From Nitrososphaerota archaeon (GTDB lineage Archaea > Thermoproteota > Nitrososphaeria > Nitrososphaerales > UBA183), in NCBI GenBank assembly GCA_029784825.1, contig JAFMAU010000094.1, forward strand, positions 1 through 6,081: 6,081 nt of DNA, in the 5' to 3' direction. The stretch's first letter is position 1. Each line of letters opens with the position of its first letter. Of this stretch, positions 1-5,285 are shown one piece after another. Below the pieces are notes generated by a model that was not told the DNA's origin, did not search any database, and saw only the letters and a program-made list of their open reading frames with translations. A program made the translations under genes and the position numbers.

Positions 1-1115
1 AATGTGTCCTCTACCACCCCTGCGAACCTCGCCGTGAACCTGACGTTCCTGAGGACCAGAACGATCGGCATAGCGACGGTCACCGCGCCGATGAGGAAGA
101 GCCGAGCGCTCCCGAGGAGCCACGACATCGCCCAGGCCATTATGCTCGCGATGGCCCCGATGAAGTCGGTGAGGAGATTGCCCCCTGTGGGGAGGGTGTT
201 CCAGATGAGCTGGCTGTTGGCGAGGTACTGGGTGTAGGGGTTCCCCGGCCCGGCGATAATCTGCTGGTCGAGGATGTTGACGAACCCGGCGACGGCGTTG
301 TAGGCGTAGGGGAGCAGGAGGATCAGCAGGAGGGTGACGAGGACGTTGCTGATCCCGGCCAGCGTCCCGCCCGTCCCTCCCTTCTGCTGCTCGGAGGCGC
401 CGGTCAGGTACATGATGACGTTGATCAGCCCGGCGCCGATGAGAAGGATGACGGCGACCTCGGCCACCAGCATGTAGAAGTCGCCGAGGGGGAGCTGGTC
501 GAAGGTCGAGAAGAGGGTGGCGAAGTCAGGGTTGCTGCTCGAGATGCCCAGGGCGGGGACCTGGAAGAGCGGGATTTCCATGGTGAGGATGAAGAGGTTC
601 CCCTCGGAAGAGGAGCCCTGCTGGCTGGGGAAGGAGATTGGGGCCGAGGCGGAAGCAGTCGCGTACACCGTCGAGGGGTTGTTCGGGTCGTATGCCTGGA
701 CGTACATAGTGGATCGGCTCACGCCCAGGTAACTGACGTAGCTGGCGCTGGCGTTGACAACGGCGGTCCCGGGGCCGTTGACCGTGCTGCCTGGAGAGAA
801 GCTGAGAGATGCCGCATAGGTGTAGCTGGAGTAGTTCCTGTAGCTCTCGACGTAGGTGACGTTCCCCCTGAGCGCGACCCTGCTGAGCTGGCTGGTCACG
901 CCGACGGTCCCGTGGCAGGTGTAGCCTACCCCTCCTCTGCTGGCCGACGTGGCTTGGCAGCCGGCGTTGGAGATGGTCAGCTGTACCTGGGTGGATTGTG
1001 CGAAGACCCCGGTGATCGTGCCCAGCAACCCTGCGACGGCTAGGGCGAGGAAGAAGAAGCGAGCAATGCGGACGTAGGCTCCGGAAACGTGGTACAGGTC
1101 CTGTCTGACGTTCAT
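1..1115 (-). CDS. Polytopic membrane protein with secreted N-terminal domain, VirB6/TrbL/CedA-like topology (partial, runs off left edge)
   Basis: An uninterrupted frame of 371 codons runs from an ATG at 1115 leftwards through the window edge; an in-frame stop lies at 1136-1134, so this ATG is the only usual start. Residues 16-38 form a hydrophobic signal or anchor segment ending in an Ala-Gln-Ser stretch. Residues about 40-210 are Ser/Thr/Tyr-rich, with Cys53 and Cys67 and three N-glycosylation sequons (N85, N94, N121), which suggests an extracellular beta-type domain. Further hydrophobic segments lie at about 213-238, 255-282, 315-333 and 337-356, with Gly/Gln and Arg linkers. A small secreted region followed by a multi-helix bundle, next to a two-helix pilin-like gene, is reminiscent of channel subunits of type IV secretion or archaeal DNA-import systems. 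That assignment rests on topology and context, not recognised motifs. It starts 48 nt after the upstream gene. A weak TATA-like TTTTAG (1158-1153) lies in the gap. The reading frame is secure; the function is uncertain. Confidence 0.8.
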   Translation of the reverse strand, partial: MNVRQDLYHVSGAYVRIARFFFLALAVAGLLGTITGVFAQSTQVQLTISNAGCQATSASRGGVGYTCHGTVGVTSQLSRVALRGNVTYVESYRNYSSYTYAASLSFSPGSTVNGPGTAVVNASASYVSYLGVSRSTMYVQAYDPNNPSTVYATASASAPISFPSQQGSSSEGNLFILTMEIPLFQVPALGISSSNPDFATLFSTFDQLPLGDFYMLVAEVAVILLIGAGLINVIMYLTGASEQQKGGTGGTLAGISNVLVTLLLILLLPYAYNAVAGFVNILDQQIIAGPGNPYTQYLANSQLIWNTLPTGGNLLTDFIGAIASIMAWAMSWLLGSARLFLIGAVTVAMPIVLVLRNVRFTARFAGVVEDT

Positions 1116-1163
1116 TTCCCGAGGGCACCCGAGTCAAGAGTTGGGCTATCGGCTAAAACGAGG

Positions 1164-1493
1164 TCAGACCCCGGCCCTGCCTGACCCGCCGTGGGCGCCC
1201 ACGTATTCGATCGCCCCCCATATCCCGAAGATGGAAGCGAAGATGATCAGGATTCCCGTGAGGAGGGTGATGACCAGGTTCGCGGTGCTAACGAGTATCT
1301 GTGGGAGGGTGATGATGTTGCCGGACACGGTCCCGACCTGGCAGACCCCGCTCCCCGCGGCGGTGCATGGGATGAGAAAGGAAGACGAAGCGCCGCCAGA
1401 GACGAGATAGGTGACAATGAACGGGAAAGCTATTCCGATGACGACCGCTATCACCGCGGACTCGATCTTCTGCATCGCTGTTCCTAGCGCCAT
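1164..1493 (-). CDS. Small two-helix membrane protein, VirB2-like pilin candidate
   Basis: The protein has 109 aa. Hydrophobic helix 1 spans about residues 11-31 and helix 2 about 66-98. Between them is a small-residue loop with Cys43 and Cys51, which could form a disulfide outside the cell, and the C-terminal tail is short and Gly-rich. VirB2/TrbC pilins of conjugation systems and the pilins of archaeal Ced/Ted DNA-import systems share the plan of two long helices and a short loop (known family architecture). No diagnostic residue motif was recognised, so this call is inference. ATG at 1493 is preferred over the internal ATG at 1475 because a good TATA box (1515-1520) is centred about 24 nt upstream, giving a leaderless mRNA. 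Its own strong promoter inside a gene cluster would suit an abundant pilin subunit. The gene lies 35 nt after the large surface protein gene and 48 nt before the polytopic membrane protein. Alternatively, it could be any small two-pass membrane protein. Confidence 0.8.
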   Translation of the reverse strand: MALGTAMQKIESAVIAVVIGIAFPFIVTYLVSGGASSSFLIPCTAAGSGVCQVGTVSGNIITLPQILVSTANLVITLLTGILIIFASIFGIWGAIEYVGAHGGSGRAGV

Positions 1494-1514
1494 GCCAGAA
1501 CAGGCGATGTCCGG

Positions 1515-1520
1515 TTATAA
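1515..1520 (-). promoter_or_regulatory. TATA box for the pilin-like gene
   Basis: TTATAA, a near-ideal archaeal TATA core, lies in the 35-nt gap after the surface protein gene. Its centre is about 24-25 nt from the ATG at 1493, so transcription would begin at or next to the start codon. No Shine-Dalgarno sequence precedes that ATG, which agrees with a leaderless message. Confidence 0.65.
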
Positions 1521-1528
1521 CGAACGGC

Positions 1529-3436
1529 TCACTGGTGGACGTCTGCCTTCCGAGTCTTCAGAATCCCGCTCACAATCAGCCATGCGATTCCAGCCATGCC
1601 GAAGGCCGCGACCGTGGTCTCGGGAATGAGCTGAGTCAACGGCGCAGGGGCAAGTGGCGCCCCCAGGTCTATGGTTGTCTTCGCCCCCCAGACATTCGTG
1701 AAGACGGCCTTTGCGTCCTGGCCGGTGGCGGGAAAGGACAGCTCGTATGGTCCCGAGAGCCCCGTCTGAACCGGAGAGGGATACGCTGATGGGTTCACGG
1801 TCGATATGTTCTCTATCACTCTTCCACCCTCGAGCAGTTGGACGCTCGAAATGCCTCCGCTCCACGGCTCGACGAAGAATGATGCCTGGTATTCGCTCGT
1901 CCCCAGCTTCTGCGTTCCTAGGAGGCTCACACCTCCGCCCTGCAGGTTAACGTACACCGTCAGGTTCTCACCCATTGGCCAGAAACCATACTCTTGAGAG
2001 GTGAAGGCCCAAGGGGTCTGAGGGACCGTCGCGTTCCCCGCTATCCAGCCAGAAGAATTCACAAGCTCCAGAAAAGATGTCGGAGATGCCACCGTGGTGG
2101 AAACGGGGAGAAACGAAAGGCTCCCCTCAATCATATTGTAGGACCACAGAGGAATCGTCGCGTTTGCGCAGTAGACTGTGCCGTTGATGGAGCCGGCGAC
2201 GGACGCGATTGCGGTGTCCACCAAAGTCGGGACGAATGTGAAGTTGCCCGACGATGTGATACCTCCCGCAGTGATAGTGATCTGAGGCGGAACGAGGCTG
2301 GTCTGGTTGAGGAGCACGCTCAGCGAACCCCGGCCGCTGAAGGCCATACTCCCGTTGGTTTGGTAGAGGTCCTCCTGGAAAGCTCGGAGTGCCTGCGGGT
2401 CGTTCACGAAGGCCTGTTCGAAGTCCGAAATCAGCAGATGGTCAAGGGGGAAGGGGTTTTCTATTGTTACGGAAACCGGGGTGCTCGGCAAGATGCTCCC
2501 GTCCGAGCCTACTGAAACGACGTTCAGCTTCCCGCTCCAGAGGAAGGGGACCAGCCAGTAGGACTGCTTTAGGTCACATGCCTTCTCCTGCTGCCAGCAC
2601 CCGACCATGGTGACATTCTGATAGCTGAAACCCTCGGTTAGCAGGGCAGAGAGGCTCGAGGCGATGGCCTGGAACGTGTACTTCTCTATGCGGTTGCCAT
2701 CGTAGAGCGGGGCCGAGTCTCCTTGGTTGAGCCATCCATACAGCGCCATCCCTGTGCTATTGAGCACGTGGAAATCGAACGTGCCGGCCCCCGTCGTGAA
2801 CGGCTGGTAGCTGAGCGTCGAGAAATGGAAGCTGTCGAAGTAGGCTCTCTGCGCCAGCGTCCTGCTCCCGTTAAAGGCGCCGGTGTTTCCGTCCCCGGCG
2901 AAGGAATAACCCGGAAGGTTCCCGTCGTACCTGACCAAGAGCACCCATGGCCTCTGCAGGCTGCTGGGAGCGGTGCTGTTCCTAAACTCCATGTAAGCGT
3001 AGGTCGTGAATTGTGGGTCGTACCGGACCACGGCGACCGTCTGGCCTGTCGTGAGAGTGGAGTTGAACGGTTGCGTGGTATTGCCTACAATCACTGACCC
3101 TGCGAATGTGACTGATACTGTGACCGAGTAGATGCCTATTGCGCTTCCCGAAACTGTGAACGTGTCTACAGCCCTTCGGAATTCGGACTGGTCGTATGAC
3201 CAAGAGAGCGAATGGTCGGTCGTGTTCGGGCCGGTGGTAATAGAAATCGGGATTTGGAAGCTGTCTCCGAGATAGATCGTGTGGTCCGGGTTGGCGCGGA
3301 TATAGCTAATCGAGCTCGAGACGCAGTCGCCGTAAGAGTCGCAGGGGTCCCGGGACACATGAAGGGTTCGCACTGTAACGGGGAGTACAGATACCATCAG
3401 AATCGCCAGCACGGCGAGGACGAGGAGTCCTTTCAA
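1529..3436 (-). CDS. Large secreted surface protein with C-terminal membrane anchor
   Basis: The protein has 635 aa. Residues 3-22 form a hydrophobic signal peptide or anchor after a Lys. A long Ser/Thr/Gly-rich region with beta-strand character follows, then a Pro-rich spacer (593-605), a transmembrane helix at about 606-627 and a short basic tail (KTRKADVHQ). This predicts an extracellular protein anchored by its C terminus. There are sixteen N-X-S/T sequons spread over residues 71-543 and five Cys (32, 38, 280, 287, 423), the first four in two close pairs. I recognise no enzyme motif or named domain; it could be an adhesin, an S-layer-associated protein or an outer component of the neighbouring putative secretion apparatus. 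The start is TTG at 3436, chosen because a TATA-like box (3458-3465) is centred about 25 nt upstream and the signal peptide begins there. It is the first gene of the minus-strand cluster. Confidence 0.88.
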   Translation of the reverse strand: MKGLLVLAVLAILMVSVLPVTVRTLHVSRDPCDSYGDCVSSSISYIRANPDHTIYLGDSFQIPISITTGPNTTDHSLSWSYDQSEFRRAVDTFTVSGSAIGIYSVTVSVTFAGSVIVGNTTQPFNSTLTTGQTVAVVRYDPQFTTYAYMEFRNSTAPSSLQRPWVLLVRYDGNLPGYSFAGDGNTGAFNGSRTLAQRAYFDSFHFSTLSYQPFTTGAGTFDFHVLNSTGMALYGWLNQGDSAPLYDGNRIEKYTFQAIASSLSALLTEGFSYQNVTMVGCWQQEKACDLKQSYWLVPFLWSGKLNVVSVGSDGSILPSTPVSVTIENPFPLDHLLISDFEQAFVNDPQALRAFQEDLYQTNGSMAFSGRGSLSVLLNQTSLVPPQITITAGGITSSGNFTFVPTLVDTAIASVAGSINGTVYCANATIPLWSYNMIEGSLSFLPVSTTVASPTSFLELVNSSGWIAGNATVPQTPWAFTSQEYGFWPMGENLTVYVNLQGGGVSLLGTQKLGTSEYQASFFVEPWSGGISSVQLLEGGRVIENISTVNPSAYPSPVQTGLSGPYELSFPATGQDAKAVFTNVWGAKTTIDLGAPLAPAPLTQLIPETTVAAFGMAGIAWLIVSGILKTRKADVHQ

Positions 3437-3457
3437 CTCAACGTGAAGAGAAAATCG

Positions 3458-3465
3458 TAATAAAA
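3458..3465 (-). promoter_or_regulatory. TATA-like box of the divergent promoter
   Basis: Read on the minus strand this is TTTTATTA, centred about 25 nt from the TTG start at 3436, as expected for a leaderless archaeal transcript. Because the element is A/T-only it could also serve the plus-strand gene: its centre is about 36 nt from the TTG at 3497. It is the only A/T-rich element in the 60-nt gap between the two divergent genes. Confidence 0.5.
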
Positions 3466-3470
3466 CGAGA

Positions 3471-3485
3471 CCGCTTCGAAAGCGG
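3471..3485. repeat. Perfect inverted repeat, candidate operator
   Basis: CCGCTT and AAGCGG form a perfect 6-bp-arm inverted repeat separated by CGA. It sits between divergent genes, directly upstream of the minus-strand TATA box and just before the plus-strand start region. The position suits a repressor or activator site for one or both genes. It could instead form a small RNA hairpin if the plus-strand transcript begins upstream. The binding protein is unknown. Confidence 0.45.
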
Positions 3486-3496
3486 CGAGGTACAGC

Positions 3497-3796
3497 TTGT
3501 CAACTCCCGCGAAGATGCAGTTCCGGGACTATCCTACCGGGTTTAAGGCGCTAGCAATCCTGGATGCAATATCTGCGGCGGTACTCTTCGCCTATTTGAT
3601 CTATGGATCGTTCACAAGTATCTCCGTCGCCCCGCAGGAAGGCTTCATTCTGGGCTCGAGCATGAAGGCGGTCATAACAATTGCATTTGTCCTCGTACTT
3701 TGGAGATACAGGATTAGGACACAAGGAGGATATCGTAGGGCTTCCGTTTCAATACTCTTGCTCGCAATCATCATTCTGTGGGCAATCCCATTGTGA
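3497..3796 (+). CDS. Small membrane protein with three predicted helices, unknown function
   Basis: The protein has 99 aa with hydrophobic segments at about residues 18-38, 58-71 and 82-99. Basic residues follow helix 2 (RYRIRT and GGYRR), which places that loop inside the cell by the positive-inside rule. The last helix runs to the C terminus (AIPL). The start taken is TTG at 3497, because GAGGT at 3487-3491 is a Shine-Dalgarno match 5 nt upstream. ATG at 3515 is an alternative that would shorten the protein by six residues and has no such site. The gene is divergent from the large surface protein and shares its 60-nt promoter region. I do not recognise the family. Co-regulation with the secretion-like cluster is possible but unproved. 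Confidence 0.7.
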   Translation: MSTPAKMQFRDYPTGFKALAILDAISAAVLFAYLIYGSFTSISVAPQEGFILGSSMKAVITIAFVLVLWRYRIRTQGGYRRASVSILLLAIIILWAIPL

Positions 3797-3845
3797 TTCC
3801 CACGCTGTGCGGTCTGGACTGCCCCTAGCTTTGCTTTGAAGAACC

Positions 3846-3929
3846 TTATTCCTTGGTCTCTTCGTCGCCCCAGCCTTCTTCGTCTTCGTCCCCGTTGTCG
3901 TCTTCCAACTCTTCGTCTTCCTCGGACAT
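3846..3929 (-). CDS. Possible 27-aa extremely acidic peptide
   Basis: The ORF starts at ATG 3929, 19 nt after the TFB stop, and encodes 27 residues, 17 of them Asp or Glu, with Gly-Trp-Gly near the C terminus, ending in TAA. A GAGG Shine-Dalgarno-like element lies 8 nt before the ATG. The GAA/GAC-rich run could alternatively be low-complexity sequence, or an acidic tail once fused to TFB: this frame is open back across the TFB stop in a different phase. An overlapping ORF starting at 3952 with an ATGA overlap is Lys/Arg/Thr-rich and looks like the shadow of this acidic frame. Acidic peptides can bind basic DNA-binding proteins, but no role can be assigned here. Confidence 0.4.
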   Translation of the reverse strand: MSEEDEELEDDNGDEDEEGWGDEETKE

Positions 3930-3948
3930 CCGCGCCGCCTCGAACTTC

Positions 3949-4551
3949 TCATGAAGTATTAACGCGTTCGGCGGCCCAAGCCAGGCTAGAACGGATCGCA
4001 TGAGACAGGTTCCTGACCGACACCTCCGTCACGCCCGCGGCATCTCCTATGCTCTTCTGGGTCTGCTGGCCATCCGCTCGTATGGGATGCAGCTCCGAGT
4101 ATGCCACGTAGAGCGAGGCCGCCGCGAAGACTGTTGGAGCTCTCCCGGCGAAGGCCCTGGCTTCTTTCAGTGTCGAAATAATCTCGACGGCACGGCGCTC
4201 GACCGTCGGCTCCAAATCCGCTTTGCGTGCTATGTCTGGGACGAAGGCGATGGGGTCTGGTGGGCGGACCCTGAGGTCCTCGTCGAGGAGCATCCTCCTG
4301 TATTCTCTGGCGATGTCGCCGGCCCTGACCCCCGTCGCAGCCGACACGTCCTTGAGCGTCTTCGGGACCCCGAGCAGTCGGCATGAAGCGTAGACAGCCG
4401 CGGCCCTGAGCACATCAAATGGGCGTCCTGGGCGCTCTTTCGCCTTGAAGTAAAGCTGGACAGCGGCCCACTCGAGCCTCGGGCTGTTCACTCCGAGCGC
4501 CCCCGCGATGCTGTGGATCTCTCCGGGCGGTTCGGTTGGGACAGGTCGCAT
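3949..4551 (-). CDS. TFB/TFIIB core-domain protein lacking the zinc ribbon
   Basis: The protein has 200 aa with two cyclin-like repeats typical of archaeal TFB. Repeat 1 covers about residues 10-95, with the hallmark AAAVYASCRLLGVPKTL segment at 50-66. Repeat 2 covers about 100-195, with ASLYVAY at 145-151 and the BRE-recognition HTH TQKSIGDAAGVTEVSVRN at 164-181. In the family these repeats bind TBP-DNA and the BRE. Normal archaeal TFB is about 300 aa, with an N-terminal zinc ribbon and B-finger that recruit and activate RNA polymerase; both are absent here, since the ATG starts only about 10-20 residues before repeat 1. It could be a promoter-occupying regulator, or the missing part could be supplied in trans. 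The start at 4551 is supported by a TATA-like box at 4571-4578 (leaderless spacing). It lies 39 nt downstream of a zinc-finger gene on the same strand. Confidence 0.9.
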   Translation of the reverse strand: MRPVPTEPPGEIHSIAGALGVNSPRLEWAAVQLYFKAKERPGRPFDVLRAAAVYASCRLLGVPKTLKDVSAATGVRAGDIAREYRRMLLDEDLRVRPPDPIAFVPDIARKADLEPTVERRAVEIISTLKEARAFAGRAPTVFAAASLYVAYSELHPIRADGQQTQKSIGDAAGVTEVSVRNLSHAIRSSLAWAAERVNTS

Positions 4552-4570
4552 GAGGAAGTGGTGGGCGTGT

Positions 4571-4578
4571 GATAATAA
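4571..4578 (-). promoter_or_regulatory. TATA-like box for the TFB-like gene
   Basis: TTATTATC on the minus strand is centred about 24 nt from ATG 4551. It lies in the 39-nt gap after the zinc-finger gene and extends no signal into it. It supports separate transcription of the TFB gene and the chosen start, even though the upstream gene is on the same strand and close. Confidence 0.5.
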
Positions 4579-4590
4579 CGGGTGGACGCG

Positions 4591-4881
4591 TCAGCGCTGC
4601 TTCCTTCTGTCCTGCAGAGACGCTCTGAAAATCAGCCGCGGGTCTGTCAGGCGGGCAAAGGGCTGCTCGGTCCGGTATGCGTCCCTAAACTGCCACACCA
4701 GCCTCACGAGCAGGGCGAGATCTTTCGACGATTCGGGCTTGTACGCGATTGCCATCTGGATGGCCTTCTGTACTGTGAGCTTCCTGGGCCTCATTGAGCA
4801 GATGAACTCGTGCGAAGCCAGCTTCTCCGTGTAGTAGGATGCGCCGCAGAAGAAGCACTTGGAGGTTGGCCCCAGGGACAT
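4591..4881 (-). CDS. Small zinc-finger protein, unknown function
   Basis: The protein has 96 aa. Near the N terminus Cys9, Cys12, His24 and Cys28 are spaced C-x2-C-x11-H-x3-C, a credible single zinc finger. The remainder (about 34-96) is helical and basic, with an Ala/Leu/Val-rich helix around residues 55-70 and a strongly basic C terminus (RRKQR). The finger plus basic tail suggests nucleic-acid binding, but I recognise no named family. Start ATG 4881 is supported by a TATA-like box at 4903-4909, centred about 25 nt upstream, for a leaderless mRNA. It precedes the zinc-ribbon-less TFB on the same strand by 39 nt. This finger is shorter and differently spaced than a TFB zinc ribbon (usually two CxxC pairs), so it is not simply the detached TFB ribbon. 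Confidence 0.7.
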   Translation of the reverse strand: MSLGPTSKCFFCGASYYTEKLASHEFICSMRPRKLTVQKAIQMAIAYKPESSKDLALLVRLVWQFRDAYRTEQPFARLTDPRLIFRASLQDRRKQR

Positions 4882-4902
4882 GCCTGGAGACGCCCGCGGC
4901 GG

Positions 4903-4909
4903 ATTAAAG
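4903..4909 (-). promoter_or_regulatory. TATA-like box for the zinc-finger gene
   Basis: CTTTAAT on the minus strand is centred about 25 nt upstream of ATG 4881, the expected spacing for a leaderless archaeal transcript. No Shine-Dalgarno sequence directly precedes that ATG. Confidence 0.5.
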
Positions 4910-4950
4910 CTCGCTGTAGCATCGCATAACCTTAATCATGACACCACTTT

Positions 4951-4993
4951 CGGGGCCCTCCCTGCCCTGCCATCCCCCGAATTTTCGGCCCCG
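4951..4993. repeat. Nested inverted repeats in a divergent intergenic region
   Basis: CGGGGCC (4951-4957) and GGCCCCG (4987-4993) are perfect 7-bp complements 29 nt apart. Inside them CCGAA (4977-4981) and TTCGG (4984-4988) pair around a 2-nt spacer. The region lies just before the TATA-like box of the small HTH gene, between two divergent transcription units. It could be an operator or chance in GC-rich DNA. Confidence 0.3.
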
Positions 4994-4995
4994 CC

Positions 4996-5001
4996 TTAAA
5001 T
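4996..5001 (+). promoter_or_regulatory. TATA-like box for the small HTH gene pair
   Basis: TTAAAT is centred about 28 nt before ATG 5027, which predicts a transcript start within a few nucleotides of the start codon. It is the clearest A/T-rich element upstream on this strand. Confidence 0.45.
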
Positions 5002-5026
5002 CCCAACAGCCAAAGTTGAAGCTTTC

Positions 5027-5152
5027 ATGAATTGGAGGGTCACAGGCTGGGAACTGGCGGAAATCACGGGGGTCAACGAGAACACCATCAGGAGGCTCGC
5101 GGGTGAGCTTCGGGAGATGCTGCGCGGGGTGGAGATCGAGCTTGAGCAGTGA
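5027..5152 (+). CDS. Tiny 41-aa helix-turn-helix protein
   Basis: The ORF encodes 41 residues that fold by eye as a minimal helix-turn-helix: helix with ELAEITGV (9-16), turn, then recognition helix NENTIRRLAGELREML (17-32). The ITGVNxxTIRR pattern is typical of HTH regions of archaeal regulators and recombinase or transposase N termini. It ends in an acidic IELEQ. It is too short for a usual regulator, so it may act as a dimer, be a remnant of a larger protein, or be a partner of the next gene. The ATG is supported by a TATA-like box 28 nt upstream. It overlaps the following ORF by 11 nt, implying coupled translation. Confidence 0.55.
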   Translation: MNWRVTGWELAEITGVNENTIRRLAGELREMLRGVEIELEQ

Positions 5153-5285
5153 CGACGGCTACCCCTATGCCGGAGAGGGTGACGAGTACGAGTACTATGT
5201 CATCCGTGACGGGCTGGGGATCTCGCATTTCCTGAGGCAGAAGAAGGGCGTCCACCCTTCGATCAAGTGCGATAACTGCGAGTAA
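5142..5285 (+). CDS. 47-aa acidic protein with C-terminal CxxC, unknown function
   Basis: The start is taken as TTG at 5142, inside the end of the 41-aa HTH gene, because GGAG at 5131-5134 gives a Shine-Dalgarno match 7 nt upstream and the overlap suits translational coupling. A GTG at 5103 would add 13 residues but lies deep in the upstream gene. The N-terminal half is rich in Asp, Glu, Gly and Tyr (DEYEYY). The C terminus is basic, then ends in CDNCE, half of a zinc-binding site that could be completed by dimerisation. No family is recognised. Its stop codon directly abuts the stop of the convergent winged-helix gene. Confidence 0.5.
   Translation: MSSDDGYPYAGEGDEYEYYVIRDGLGISHFLRQKKGVHPSIKCDNCE

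Noticed and set aside
526..1137. 203-aa minus-strand ORF starting TTG at 1137
   Set aside because: It is Arg/Pro/Gln-rich with no membrane or domain logic and overlaps the 371-codon frame from 1115, which has a signal segment, sequons and clear transmembrane helices.
1994..2515. 173-aa plus-strand ORF
   Set aside because: It is the opposite-strand shadow of the 635-aa surface protein; Arg/Gly-rich composition with no recognisable domain.
3749..3952. 67-aa basic minus-strand ORF overlapping the TFB stop (ATGA)
   Set aside because: The overlap is attractive, but the Lys/Thr/Arg repeats are what the GAA/GAC-rich acidic frame gives when shifted, and it runs into the end of the opposing membrane protein gene.
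3986..4386. Alternative ORFs on both strands over the TFB gene
   Set aside because: They are shadows; only the 3949-4551 frame carries the cyclin-repeat motifs.
5103..5141. GTG start at 5103 for the CxxC protein
   Set aside because: It lies far inside the HTH gene and adds a Cys/Trp/Arg-rich stretch unlike the rest; TTG 5142 has a well-placed Shine-Dalgarno site.
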